Origin: Coriobacteriales bacterium OH1046
GTDB taxonomy: Bacteria > Actinomycetota > Coriobacteriia > Coriobacteriales > Atopobiaceae
Length of the DNA stretch: 64,000 bases
Direction of reading: 5' to 3'
Assembly: GCA_004010535.1 (NCBI GenBank)
Contig: RQYE01000002.1
Location: forward strand, 227,854 to 291,853
This document shows positions 34,241 to 42,651 of the stretch, piece by piece. The position numbers and the translations under genes are program-made. The notes under the pieces are model-generated. The model searched no databases, was not told the DNA's origin, and was given only the letters and a program-made list of their open reading frames with translations. Each line of letters opens with the position of its first letter. Position 1 is the first letter of the stretch.

Positions 34241-36238
34241 ATGGCACGAAAACGCCCGGCTCCACCGAAAAAGAAGCACCGGAAAAAACCCCGCCAGCTG
34301 CTGACGGGGACGATGCGCGTGATCCGCGCGGGCCAAGCCAGCGTGGAGACGCCCGAGGGCATCTTCCGCGTGGGCCGCAACGGCATGCATGAGGCCATGC
34401 ACGGAGATACGGTCGAGATCTCGATCTCGACCTTCCGAGGCGAGAAGCTCGCGTGTGTGCAGCATGTCGTGACGCGCGCAACCACGAGCTTCCTCGGACG
34501 CTACGAGCTCGCCGACCCGCTGGGCGTGATCGTGCCGCTCGATGGCAGGATCAGCCACGACTTCTTCGTGCCGTCCGATGACCCTGCGCCCGGACGGCTC
34601 GGTGTCGCCGCAGGCGACATCGTGGTTGCACGCATCGTCGAGTATCCCACGCGCAAGAGCGCGGCTGTGGCGACGATCGAACGCCGTGTGGGCGCCGGAT
34701 CCGAGCTCGACGTACCGCTCGAGGCGCTCATCGCGAGCTACGGTCTGCCCACGGAGTTCTCACCCGCCGCGCTCGCCCAAGCGGAGACCCTCTCGCTCGA
34801 TGTCGAGCAGGCCCTTGCGGCAGAGCCGGATCGCGAAGATCTCCGAGACCTCCTTGCCGTCACGGTTGATCCTGCGGATGCGCGCGACTACGACGATGCC
34901 GTGGGCGCCGTGCGCTGTGCGGATGGCTACGAGCTCTGGGTGCATATCGCCGACGTCTCGGCCTATGTGGCGTGGAACGATGCCATCGACAACGAGGCCA
35001 AGCAGCGCGCCTGCTCGGTCTACCTCGTCGACCGCGTGCTGCCGATGCTGCCCGTGCAGCTCTCGAACGAGCTGTGCTCGCTGAAGCCCCATGAGGACCG
35101 CCTCGCCATGAGCGTGCATATGCGTCTCGACCGAAGCGGCCGGATCGTCGATGCTAAGGCCATGAGCTCGGCCGTCCGCTCATCCGCACGCCTCTCCTAC
35201 GATGAGGTCGATGCCATGCTGTGCGGCGAGCGGCCCGCTCCCACGCGCGAGATCGGCGAGGCGATCTCCGTGCTCGACGAGATCCGCTCCCTTCGGGAGC
35301 ACCTGCGCGTCCAGCGCGGATCGATCGATTTCGAGACCGTCGAGGCCAAGGTCATCCTCGATGAGGACGGCATGCCGACCGGCGTGTCCGTGCGCACGAG
35401 GACCCCTGCCACAAGCCTCATCGAGGAGGCCATGCTCGCCGCCAACGAGAGCGTGGCCGGGCTGCTTGCCGCCGCAGATGTCCCGAGCGCCTTCCGCGTC
35501 CACGAGTTCCCGTCCCCCGATGACCTCAAAACGACCATCCTGCCCCTGCGTGAGCTGGGCCTCATCCAAGGGGAGGAGGCTGCGGGGCTCGCGGCGGGCG
35601 ATCCCTTCGCCATCCAGGCGGTGCTCGAGCGCGCCAAGGGCACTCCGGGAGGCGAGCTGGCGTCCGCGCTGCTTCTCCGTGCGCAGAAGCGTGCCATCTA
35701 CCTGCCGCGCAACGAGGGCCATTATGCGCTGGCCGCACCCGCATACTGCCACTTCACCGCGCCTATCCGCCGCTATCCCGACCTCATCGTCCACCGCAGC
35801 CTCAAGGCGCTTTTACGCGGGCAACTCGGCTCGCGCGAGCAGGCCGAGATCCAAAAACAACTCTCTCAGATCTGCCGCAGCTGTTCTGACCAGGAGCGCG
35901 TGGCCGACGCAGCCGCCCGCGATTCGCAGGACATCAAGATGGCCGAGTTCTATAAGCCCCGCATCGGCGCGTCCTTCTCGGGCGTGGTGAGCGGATGCAC
36001 GGGCTACGGCCTCTTCGTCACGCTCGATGGTACGCATGCCGAGGGGCTCCTGCCCATCCGCGCGCTCGGAGACGAGTGGTTCGACTACGACGAGGCGCGC
36101 CTTACGCTCACAAGCACGGCAACAGGTGCCGTGTGGAGGCTCGGAAAACGCATCGCCGTCAAAGTGGAAGGCGTCGACATCGCACGGGGGCGTATCGACT
36201 TCGCGCTAGCGCATGGCGAGCCGCAGGGGCATAATTGA
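34241..36238 (+). CDS. rnr: Ribonuclease R/II family exoribonuclease
   Basis: 665 residues, shorter than the 813-residue E. coli RNase R. A basic N-terminus (RKRPAPPKKKHRKKPRQ), one or two cold-shock domains, the catalytic RNB domain with DPADARDYDDAVGA (metal-binding aspartates) and SVYLVDRVLPMLP, and a C-terminal S1 domain (FSGVVSGCTGYGLFVTLDGTHAEGLLP). It degrades structured RNA 3' to 5' and, with SmpB and tmRNA, non-stop mRNA; smpB is two genes downstream. Confidence 0.95.
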   Translation: MARKRPAPPKKKHRKKPRQLLTGTMRVIRAGQASVETPEGIFRVGRNGMHEAMHGDTVEISISTFRGEKLACVQHVVTRATTSFLGRYELADPLGVIVPLDGRISHDFFVPSDDPAPGRLGVAAGDIVVARIVEYPTRKSAAVATIERRVGAGSELDVPLEALIASYGLPTEFSPAALAQAETLSLDVEQALAAEPDREDLRDLLAVTVDPADARDYDDAVGAVRCADGYELWVHIADVSAYVAWNDAIDNEAKQRACSVYLVDRVLPMLPVQLSNELCSLKPHEDRLAMSVHMRLDRSGRIVDAKAMSSAVRSSARLSYDEVDAMLCGERPAPTREIGEAISVLDEIRSLREHLRVQRGSIDFETVEAKVILDEDGMPTGVSVRTRTPATSLIEEAMLAANESVAGLLAAADVPSAFRVHEFPSPDDLKTTILPLRELGLIQGEEAAGLAAGDPFAIQAVLERAKGTPGGELASALLLRAQKRAIYLPRNEGHYALAAPAYCHFTAPIRRYPDLIVHRSLKALLRGQLGSREQAEIQKQLSQICRSCSDQERVADAAARDSQDIKMAEFYKPRIGASFSGVVSGCTGYGLFVTLDGTHAEGLLPIRALGDEWFDYDEARLTLTSTATGAVWRLGKRIAVKVEGVDIARGRIDFALAHGEPQGHN

Positions 36239-36275
36239 TTCCCACAGATGCGGGACTGCCCGTACGAGGAGAGCT

Positions 36276-37112
36276 ATGAGCCAGACCAACATGACAGACG
36301 AGATCCTGCGCGCCGAGGGATATCTCATGCAGGATCACGACGAGCAGGCCATCGAGCTGCTCTCCCGCCTCGCCGAGGACGCGGAGGAGTACGTCGACCG
36401 CAACTGTCCCACCACGGAGTCACTCCAGTGGTTCGCGTTCCCGACCCTCTTCGACCGCCTCGCCTATCGCCGTGTCGAGGGCGATCCGCGCGAGCTCCGC
36501 GATATCGGCGAGCCGCTCGACCGCCTCTACAGCGATCTGGCGCTTGCCGCCGTCAAGATCGGCGACTACGAGACGGCCATCGAGTCCTTGAAGCAGGCCA
36601 TCCGTTGGAACCCCATGGATTGCGGCGCCCGTCTCGATCTGGCAGACCTCTTCCGCATCGCGGGGGATTCCCAAGAATACCTCGCCCTCACCTTCACGGT
36701 GTTCGAACGCGCAAGCGATGCACGCCATCTTGCCCGCGCCTTCCTCACCTTCGCGGACTACTTCGTGGTCTGCGAGAAGCCCAAGACGGCTGCAGCTGCG
36801 CTGCGTGCCGCCCGCAAGCTCGACGTGGATGATTCCGCGCTTGCAGCCGCTCTCGACCAAGCAGCGGGCACCGGACGCGATCCCGATTCCGTGACGGATG
36901 CCGAGGCGGCGGAGCTCCTCGCCGCCGAGGGCCTGCCCGACGGCGCCAACGCCGAGATCGCCATCTGCCTGCTCATGTGCGCATCGGATGCCGCCTCTGC
37001 CGGTGAGCGCGATCTCGCGACCGCGCTCACCCTGCGCGCACGCGATCTTGTGGGCGAGCCCGCCGCCATGGCCTTGCTCGAGCTTATCCGCAGCTCGGAG
37101 GCAGGTGAGTAA
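36276..37112 (+). CDS. TPR-repeat protein
   Basis: 278 residues from ATG 36276 (CGAGGAGAG upstream). Helical throughout, with TPR-like units around YSDLALAAVKIGDYETAIESLKQAIRWNPMDCGARLDLADLFRIAGD (about 85-130). No signal peptide or enzyme motif, so probably a cytoplasmic scaffold. It lies between rnr and smpB in one transcript, 1 bp from smpB, which hints at a link to RNA quality control, but the function is unknown. Confidence 0.8.
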   Translation: MSQTNMTDEILRAEGYLMQDHDEQAIELLSRLAEDAEEYVDRNCPTTESLQWFAFPTLFDRLAYRRVEGDPRELRDIGEPLDRLYSDLALAAVKIGDYETAIESLKQAIRWNPMDCGARLDLADLFRIAGDSQEYLALTFTVFERASDARHLARAFLTFADYFVVCEKPKTAAAALRAARKLDVDDSALAAALDQAAGTGRDPDSVTDAEAAELLAAEGLPDGANAEIAICLLMCASDAASAGERDLATALTLRARDLVGEPAAMALLELIRSSEAGE

Positions 37113-37113
37113 G

Positions 37114-37599
37114 ATGGCCCAAAAAGATGCCAAGGGCGGCCGCAATATCCGCGTCATCGCCAAGAACCGCTCGGCACGCCACGAGTATTTCATCGACGAG
37201 ACCTTCGAGGCGGGGCTGGTGCTCACCGGTACCGAGGTGCGCAGCCTCCGTGAGCGCGCCTGCCAGATCACCGACGCGTTCTGCCTCATACGCGGCCGCG
37301 AGGCATGGCTGCACGGCGTCCACATCCACCCTTACAGCCACGGTACCGTATGGAATGTCGATCCAGACCGCAAGCGCAAGCTCCTGCTCCACAAGAGCCA
37401 GATCGACTATCTCGACAGCAAGCTCCGCGCCAAAGGCGTGGCGCTCGTGCCGCTCGAGCTGTTTTTCGATGAGCATAACCGGGTGAAGCTCACCATCGGC
37501 CTCGGTCGCGGCAAGAAGCTTTACGATAAGCGCGACGATATGGCGCGTCGCGATACCGATCGCGAGATCCAACGTGCGTTGAAGGAGCGCAACCGCTAG
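37114..37599 (+). CDS. smpB: SsrA-binding protein SmpB
   Basis: 161 residues. Carries tmRNA into stalled ribosomes for trans-translation. OB-fold blocks NRSARHEYFIDETFEAGLVLTGTEVRSLR, AWLHGVHIHPYSHG and the C-terminal GLGRGKKLYDKRDDMARRDTDREIQRALK, whose basic tail enters the mRNA channel. GGAGG inside the preceding gene serves it. No tmRNA gene is visible nearby. Confidence 0.97.
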   Translation: MAQKDAKGGRNIRVIAKNRSARHEYFIDETFEAGLVLTGTEVRSLRERACQITDAFCLIRGREAWLHGVHIHPYSHGTVWNVDPDRKRKLLLHKSQIDYLDSKLRAKGVALVPLELFFDEHNRVKLTIGLGRGKKLYDKRDDMARRDTDREIQRALKERNR

Positions 37600-37633
37600 G
37601 GGAGCGGGGGCGCTTGGAATGGAGAGGAATACC

Positions 37634-38140
37634 ATGGATGCATCTGCGCTGTACAAGATCACGAGCGGGCTCTACGTGGTCTCGACCCAGGACGGGGATA
37701 CCGTGAGCGCCTGCCTCATTAACACAGGCCTGCAGCTGACGAACACCCCCTTCCAGATCCAGGTGGTCGTCAACAAGGAGAACTACACCGAGGGGGTGCT
37801 CGAGCGTTCGGGCCATTTCGCCCTCACGCTCGTCTCCGAGAAGGCCGACATGCCCTATATCGGCCGCTTCGGCTTCCGCAGCTCGCGCGACTTCGCCAAG
37901 TTCGACGGCGTATCCGTGGAGCATACGGTGTTGGGCGATCCCTACACGCCCGACAACGCCGTCGCGGTGATCGCCTGCAAGGTCGTGCAGATGCTCGATG
38001 TGGGCACCCACATGCTCTTCGTGGGCGAGGCCGTCGATGCCGCGTCCCTCTCGGACGATCCCCAGATGAGTTACAGCTATTACCACACGGTGCTCAAGGG
38101 CAAGACGCCGCCCAAGGCTTCTTCGTACATTCCGGAATAG
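37634..38140 (+). CDS. Flavin reductase-like FMN protein (Hrb N-domain type)
   Basis: 168 residues; I prefer ATG 37634, which has GAGAGG upstream. A flavin-reductase split-barrel domain: ALYKITSGLYVVSTQDGDTVSACLINTGLQLTNTPFQIQVVVNKENYT, LERSGHFALTLVSEKADMPYIGRFGFRSS. This matches the N-terminal half of the high-molecular-weight rubredoxin of clostridia, which passes electrons to flavodiiron NO/O2 reductases. A separate rubredoxin gene lies 146 bp downstream, so the two halves appear split. Confidence 0.82.
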   Translation: MDASALYKITSGLYVVSTQDGDTVSACLINTGLQLTNTPFQIQVVVNKENYTEGVLERSGHFALTLVSEKADMPYIGRFGFRSSRDFAKFDGVSVEHTVLGDPYTPDNAVAVIACKVVQMLDVGTHMLFVGEAVDAASLSDDPQMSYSYYHTVLKGKTPPKASSYIPE

Positions 38141-38286
38141 AGGCGGACAAGCTACCGTTCGGCGGTTTTTCGATACCTTGCACCAAGATCGTCATGTATC
38201 ACAGCGGGAGTTTTGGGTATCTATGAGAATAGAAATAACGGACGGCTTCTTATCGTTCAGAAGCCACGGATAAGGGGGTGTCTCCA

Positions 38287-38430
38287 ATGGGCTCAGAAAA
38301 GGAAACGTACACGTTCCGTTGTACCGTGTGCGGATGGGAATATGAGAGTGATTCCCCCGAGCTCCCCGAAGATTTCGTCTGCGAAGTATGCGGCGTCGGC
38401 CCTGATATGTTCGAGCTGGTTGAGGAGTAA
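38287..38430 (+). CDS. Rubredoxin-like protein
   Basis: 47 residues, too short for most gene callers. Two knuckles, CTVCGWEYE and CEVCGVGPDMFE, give the four iron-binding cysteines. The proline usual in the second knuckle (CPxCG) is glutamate. AAGGGGGTG precedes the ATG by 8 bp. With the flavin reductase upstream it probably forms an electron path to an oxygen- or NO-reducing flavodiiron protein elsewhere in the genome. The frame differs from the upstream gene (146-bp gap), so this is not simple readthrough. Confidence 0.9.
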   Translation: MGSEKETYTFRCTVCGWEYESDSPELPEDFVCEVCGVGPDMFELVEE

Positions 38431-38503
38431 TACGGTCGCTAAGCTCCACCGTGTACGAACAATTCAATAGGTGCCACGAACTGGCACGCAAGCAAGAAAC
38501 ACG

Positions 38504-38535
38504 AGCCCCGGAAACCTGAGAAGCCCGGGGCTTTT
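38504..38535 (+). terminator. Rho-independent terminator after rubredoxin
   Basis: AGCCCCGG, a loop, CCGGGGCT, then TTTT. A smaller hairpin GTGCCA-CGAAC-TGGCAC precedes it at 38471-38487. Confidence 0.85.
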
Positions 38536-38566
38536 GCTGTGGGCGGAGATTACCAGCTGCGATCGC

Positions 38567-38646
38567 GAACATCCCAGCCAACACACGAACATACCGAGGA
38601 TGATCGTGAACATCCCGGGGATGTTCGTATGGGAGTTGGGATGTTC
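38567..38646 (+). repeat. Family-1 palindromic array, copy E
   Basis: GAAC at 38567, 38587 and 38608; GATC, GTTC and GTTC at 38602, 38623 and 38643. The same six offsets as copies A to D. It lies 32 bp after the rubredoxin terminator and 82 bp before rph. Confidence 0.85.
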
Positions 38647-38727
38647 GTGCAGGGGATCGGGCAGCCACGGGATCAGGCCGTTGCGGTAGGATAGGAGCGC
38701 TGAACCTGCTTTCCGAGAGGACCGCAT

Positions 38728-39456
38728 ATGCCCGATTCCACCCGTTCCTTTGGGCGCGCCGACGATCAGATGCGCCCCGTCACCTTGACGCGCGATGTCA
38801 TGAAGAACGCCGACGGCTCGTGCTTGGCCGAATTCGGCGATACCCGCGTGCTCTGCACCGCGACCATCGAGGAGGGCGTTCCCTTGTGGCGCAGGGCTGC
38901 GCATGCCGGCTGGGTCACGGCGGAATACGCCATGCTCCCTGCCTCCACCGCGCGCCGCACCCCGCGCGAGCAGCGGGGCCGCAAGGGCCGCTCGATGGAG
39001 ATCGAGCGCCTGATCGGCCGCTCGCTCAGGGCGGTCACGGATATGGCGCTTCTCGGCGACCATACGGTCACCATCGATTGCGACGTCATCCAAGCCGATG
39101 GCGGCACCCGTACCGCCTCAATCACCGGCGCATGGGTCGCGCTCCATGAAGCCCTCATGCGCGCGGTCGAGACCGATCGCATCACGCGCCTCCCGCTGAC
39201 CGATCAGGTGGCTGCCATCTCGATGGGCTTGGTCGGCGGCGTGCCGCTGCTCGACCTCGACTATCATGAGGACAGCGCAGCCGACGTCGATATGAACCTC
39301 GTCGCCGCTCCGGGTGGCCGTATCGTGGAGATCCAGGGAACCGGCGAGCGCATGAGCTTCTCGCGCGCAGAGCTCGATGCCCTGCTCGACATGGGTGAGA
39401 AGGCCATCGAGCAGCTGCTCGAGCTCCAGAACGACGTGACCGGCTTCCAAGCGTGA
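38728..39456 (+). CDS. rph: Ribonuclease PH
   Basis: 242 residues. A phosphorolytic 3'-5' exoribonuclease that trims tRNA 3' ends. RNase PH signatures: VTAEYAMLPASTARRTPREQRGRKGRSMEIERLIGRSLRAV and DCDVIQADGGTRTASITGAWVAL; the C-terminal EIQGTGERMSFSRAEL is complete, unlike the frameshifted gene in some E. coli strains. rdgB follows at 15 bp, a common pairing. Confidence 0.97.
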   Translation: MPDSTRSFGRADDQMRPVTLTRDVMKNADGSCLAEFGDTRVLCTATIEEGVPLWRRAAHAGWVTAEYAMLPASTARRTPREQRGRKGRSMEIERLIGRSLRAVTDMALLGDHTVTIDCDVIQADGGTRTASITGAWVALHEALMRAVETDRITRLPLTDQVAAISMGLVGGVPLLDLDYHEDSAADVDMNLVAAPGGRIVEIQGTGERMSFSRAELDALLDMGEKAIEQLLELQNDVTGFQA

Positions 39457-39471
39457 CGGGGGAAACAGACC

Positions 39472-40104
39472 ATGGCCTATCTCGACATATCGACGCTCGA
39501 TCCGGCGAAGACCATCGTGGTCTCCACGGGCAATGCCCATAAGGTGGTGGAGATCGAGGCCATCCTCGGCGAGGCCTTGCCCGGAATGCGCTTCGTCGCC
39601 TTGGGGGAATTGGGCGATTTTCCCGATCCCGTGGAGGACGGCGCGACCTTCTCCGACAATGCCCTCATCAAGGCCCGCTATGCGCTCGAGGTCACGGGGC
39701 TCTCGATGGCGGTCGCGGATGATTCCGGCCTATGCGTTGATGCGCTCGGCGGCGCTCCCGGCGTATGGTCCGCGCGCTGGGCGGGCGTCCACGGCGATGA
39801 CGCCGCCAACAACGAGAAGCTGATGCGGGAGATGGCCGGCGTTCGCGAGTCCGAGCGCACCGCACGCTTTCACTCGTCGGTGGTGTTCGCCTACGCCGAT
39901 GGGAGTCAGCTCACGGGGGACGGCGACTGCGAGGGGCGTATCGGTTATGCGCCTGTCGGCACGCACGGCTTCGGCTATGATCCGCTGTTCCTTCCCGACG
40001 ATGCACCCGGTCGCACCATGGCGCAGCTCGAGCTCGCCGAGAAGAACACGATCTCTCATCGCTATCACGCGCTGATCGATCTGGCGGCAAAGCTTGAAGG
40101 ATAA
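39472..40104 (+). CDS. rdgB: dITP/XTP pyrophosphatase
   Basis: 210 residues. Hydrolyses ITP, dITP and XTP to keep deaminated purines out of nucleic acid. HAM1 motifs: VVSTGNAHKVVEIEAIL near the N-terminus, ADDSGLCVDALGGAPGVWSARWAG and GYDPLFLPDD, ending with EKNTISHRYHAL. Cotranscribed with rph. The 239-bp gap after it holds the nagB promoter and no gene. Confidence 0.96.
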   Translation: MAYLDISTLDPAKTIVVSTGNAHKVVEIEAILGEALPGMRFVALGELGDFPDPVEDGATFSDNALIKARYALEVTGLSMAVADDSGLCVDALGGAPGVWSARWAGVHGDDAANNEKLMREMAGVRESERTARFHSSVVFAYADGSQLTGDGDCEGRIGYAPVGTHGFGYDPLFLPDDAPGRTMAQLELAEKNTISHRYHALIDLAAKLEG

Positions 40105-40294
40105 CCGCGGCGGGGATTTTCCGGAGGGAAAACAGTTGGATGATATCGCGGATGGCGAACCCGCAACATCCGCATCTTGATGACCTGCACTATGATGCTC
40201 AGGTTGATGGGCACGCTTTTGCGATCCGGATGATCGTATCTAGAGCCGTGGCGCAGGATTTTGCTTATCGTTCGTGCTACATGCAGCGAACCAC

Positions 40295-40300
40295 TATAAT
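40295..40300 (+). promoter_or_regulatory. nagB promoter -10
   Basis: A perfect TATAAT 44 bp upstream of the nagB start codon. A -35 at correct spacing is not obvious (TCGTGC), so an activator may be needed. AAGGGGG supplies the ribosome site. Confidence 0.5.
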
Positions 40301-40343
40301 TTGAGAATATCGGGAAGGTTGTTCATCTGATAAGGGGGAATCC

Positions 40344-41069
40344 ATGGAGCTTATCCGCGCCAAGGACTACGCAGACATGAGCCGCAAGGCTGCAAACATC
40401 ATCTTCGCGCAGGTCGTGCTGAATCCCAAAAGTGTTCTGGGACTTGCGACCGGCGATACGCCCCTGGGCACGTATGCCCAGCTCATCGAGAAGCAGAAGG
40501 CGGGTGACTGCAGCTTTGCGCAGTGCTCCTCGTACAATCTCGACGAGTACGTGGGTCTTTCCGCCGATCATCCGCAGAGCTACCACTACTTCATGCGCAC
40601 GAACTTCTTCGATGCGGTCGACATCGATGCCGCCAACACCCACGTGCCCGATGGTGCGGCGGCAGATGTGGAGGCGGCCTGCACGGAGTACGACCGCATG
40701 GTAGCGGCGGCGGGCTATCCCGATCTGCAGCTCCTCGGCATCGGCCGCAACGGCCACATCGGTTTCAACGAGCCCGGCGATACCTTCCCGCGCGGCACGC
40801 ACGTGGTCGATCTCACCGAGAGCACCATCGAGGCGAACAGCCGCCTCTTCGACAGCATCGATGAGGTGCCGCGCCAGGCGATCTCGATGGGCATCCAGAC
40901 CATCATGTCCGCGCATCGCATCCTCATCCTTGCGAGCGGCGAGCAGAAGGCCCAGGCCGTGCACGATATGGTCCTCGGTCCCATCACGCCGCAGGTTCCC
41001 GCGTCGATCCTGCAGCTGCATCCCGCCTGCACCGTCATCGCCGACGAGGCCGCCCTCGCGCTTTGCTGA
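40344..41069 (+). CDS. nagB: Glucosamine-6-phosphate deaminase
   Basis: 241 residues. Converts glucosamine 6-phosphate to fructose 6-phosphate and ammonia. Motifs: LGLATGDTPLGTYAQL (phosphate loop), LDEYVGL with the catalytic Asp, and LGIGRNGHIGFNEPG. It matches the short Gram-positive form without the E. coli allosteric C-terminus. No nagA or NagR gene is next to it. Confidence 0.96.
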   Translation: MELIRAKDYADMSRKAANIIFAQVVLNPKSVLGLATGDTPLGTYAQLIEKQKAGDCSFAQCSSYNLDEYVGLSADHPQSYHYFMRTNFFDAVDIDAANTHVPDGAAADVEAACTEYDRMVAAAGYPDLQLLGIGRNGHIGFNEPGDTFPRGTHVVDLTESTIEANSRLFDSIDEVPRQAISMGIQTIMSAHRILILASGEQKAQAVHDMVLGPITPQVPASILQLHPACTVIADEAALALC

Positions 41070-41103
41070 TGGGAGGGGCATCCCCTCTCCGCTACGTTAC
41101 AGG

Positions 41104-41229
41104 TGCGGTAATCGCGATCCCCGCACTTTTCGATGTCGAGGAAAACTGCGGTGATCGTACATGCGCAGGTAGAAGGCGTGCTGCTTTACACCGATAGAAG
41201 CGGATTCTGCGGTGATCGCGAATACCGCA
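41104..41229. repeat. Family-2 palindrome array, copy 1
   Basis: Three 21-22-bp palindromes of the type TGCGGTNWTCG/CGAWNACCGCA at 41104-41125, 41147-41167 and 41208-41229, spaced 43 and 61 bp. The same spacing (42, 62, 42) occurs at 62556-62723. It lies 35 bp after the nagB stop in the 342-bp gap before veg. Confidence 0.75.
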
Positions 41230-41234
41230 GTTCC

Positions 41235-41269
41235 AAGGGGACGGCTCCGGTGCAAGGAGCCGCCCCCTT
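41235..41269 (+). terminator. Hairpin between nagB and veg
   Basis: AAGGGG-A-CGGCTCC, 7-base loop, GGAGCCG-C-CCCCTT: a strong stem with only a short pyrimidine tail (CTTC). A terminator of weak type, readable on either strand. Confidence 0.5.
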
Positions 41270-41348
41270 CGATCAACCGGGCAAGAAGAGGTCGCTGCCG
41301 ACTTGCGGTTTATCCGTGCAGCCCTTGAATTCGACTGTCCGAGGATAG

Positions 41349-41371
41349 TAGCATGTCACCTCGTGACATGC
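41349..41371 (+). promoter_or_regulatory. Perfect palindrome in the veg leader
   Basis: AGCATGTCAC, CTC, GTGACATGCT: 10-bp arms with a 3-base spacer, 40 bp before the veg start. It could be an operator dimer site or an RNA hairpin. Confidence 0.5.
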
Positions 41372-41411
41372 TTGCTTCGCCGTGCGCGTACGGTGCTCTG
41401 GGAGGTTGTTC

Positions 41412-41753
41412 ATGGAAAACGAGATTCCGCCTGTCAACAGGGTCGATACCATCCGCGATGAGCTGATGGCGCTCCAGGGGGGGCGTCTCAAGGTGCATGC
41501 CAACATGGGACGCTCCCGCATCGTCGAGCGCACCGGCACCCTCGTGATGGCGCATCCTTCGCTGTTCGTCGTCGAGGTCGAGGAACGCCGTGGACGCAAG
41601 TCGCGCCAATCCTACCAGTATGTCGACGTGCTCACGGGTACGGTCGAGCTCTACGACACCGATTCCGGCGAGCGCATCCTCGACTTCAGTCCCGCCGATG
41701 AGCAGGACGATGACGGGTACTCCTCCTCCGACGAGTTCGGCGACAAGGATTAA
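41412..41753 (+). CDS. veg: Veg family protein
   Basis: 113 residues from ATG 41412 (GGGAGG upstream); the 41382 frame start is rejected. The Veg/DUF1021 signature is ALQGGRLKVHANMGRSRIVERTGTLVMAHPSLFVVEVEE. In Bacillus, Veg promotes biofilm formation through SinR; its molecular role elsewhere is unclear. It lies 9 bp before ispE, the neighbourhood also seen in Bacillus. An acidic Ser/Asp-rich tail is added here. Confidence 0.88.
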   Translation: MENEIPPVNRVDTIRDELMALQGGRLKVHANMGRSRIVERTGTLVMAHPSLFVVEVEERRGRKSRQSYQYVDVLTGTVELYDTDSGERILDFSPADEQDDDGYSSSDEFGDKD

Positions 41754-41762
41754 GGTCCGCAT

Positions 41763-42650
41763 ATGGCGTGCCCTTCCCTTCCGGACAGGATCGCGTTGCG
41801 CGCTCCGGCGAAGGTGAACCTGCACCTCGGCGTCTATCCCGGACGTGATAGCCGGGGCTATCATCGCGTGGATTCCGTCATGATCGCCCTCGAGCTCGCG
41901 GACGAGGTATCCGTCTCGCGTGCGGAGACCGCAGGCGTCTCCTTCTCTCTCCCTCTCGGCATCGATATCGAGAAGACCGCAGCTTACAAGGCCATCTGCG
42001 CCTTCGAGGCAGCCTTCACCCCGTGGTGCAGCTATCACGCCGATATCACGCGCCGCATCCCGAGCGCTGCGGGCCTTGGCAGCTCGTCAACCGATGCGGC
42101 CGCCGTCCTCCGTGCGATGGCCGAGCTCGACGGCATTCCCACAAACGATCCGCTCCTCATCAAGATCGCCCGCGCGCTCGGTGCCGATGCGGCCTTCTTC
42201 CTCCAGCCAAATCCCGCCCTGTTCGTTGGCTCGGGCGACATCCATAGCCGCTCGTTCCCGCAGCTGCGCATGCCAATCGTCCTGGTCAAGCCCGAGGCGG
42301 GCGTCTCAACAGCCGAGGCCTACGGCGCCTTCGACGAGGATCCCGCATCTCCACCGGCACCTGGAACCATGGTGCAGGCCCTGCTCGACTCCGATATCCC
42401 GGCGATCGCCGCGAGCCTTTACAACAATCTGTCTCCCGCCGCCGTGAGGCTCGCACCCGAGACAGGGGAGTGCGTGGCGTGGCTGCGCGGACAGGAAGGC
42501 GTGCTCGGTGCCCAGGTCACGGGCTCGGGTTCCTGCTCGTTCGCCATCTGCGCAAGCGACGAGGCGGCGGCGCGCATCGCAAGCGCAAGCCCGTGGTGGG
42601 CCTGCGCCACGCGCACCCGCGTCTCGGACGGGCGCAGCTCCAACGGGTAG
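41763..42650 (+). CDS. ispE: 4-diphosphocytidyl-2-C-methyl-D-erythritol kinase
   Basis: 295 residues. The fourth-step kinase of the MEP isoprenoid pathway. GHMP motifs: APAKVNLHLGVYPGRDSRGYHRVDSVM and the ATP loop PSAAGLGSSSTDAAAVLRAM; the C-terminal GSGSCSFAI is motif 3 with a serine/cysteine variation. It converges on psuG, with only 1 bp between stops. Confidence 0.95.
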   Translation: MACPSLPDRIALRAPAKVNLHLGVYPGRDSRGYHRVDSVMIALELADEVSVSRAETAGVSFSLPLGIDIEKTAAYKAICAFEAAFTPWCSYHADITRRIPSAAGLGSSSTDAAAVLRAMAELDGIPTNDPLLIKIARALGADAAFFLQPNPALFVGSGDIHSRSFPQLRMPIVLVKPEAGVSTAEAYGAFDEDPASPPAPGTMVQALLDSDIPAIAASLYNNLSPAAVRLAPETGECVAWLRGQEGVLGAQVTGSGSCSFAICASDEAAARIASASPWWACATRTRVSDGRSSNG

Positions 42651-42651
42651 G

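Noticed and set aside
37600..38286. tmRNA gene near smpB
   Set aside because: No alanine-tRNA-like ends or tag reading frame found in the neighbouring gaps.
38141..38430. Frameshifted single Hrb gene (flavin reductase plus rubredoxin)
   Set aside because: The 146-bp gap holds stops and the rubredoxin has its own ribosome site and start, so two genes fit better.
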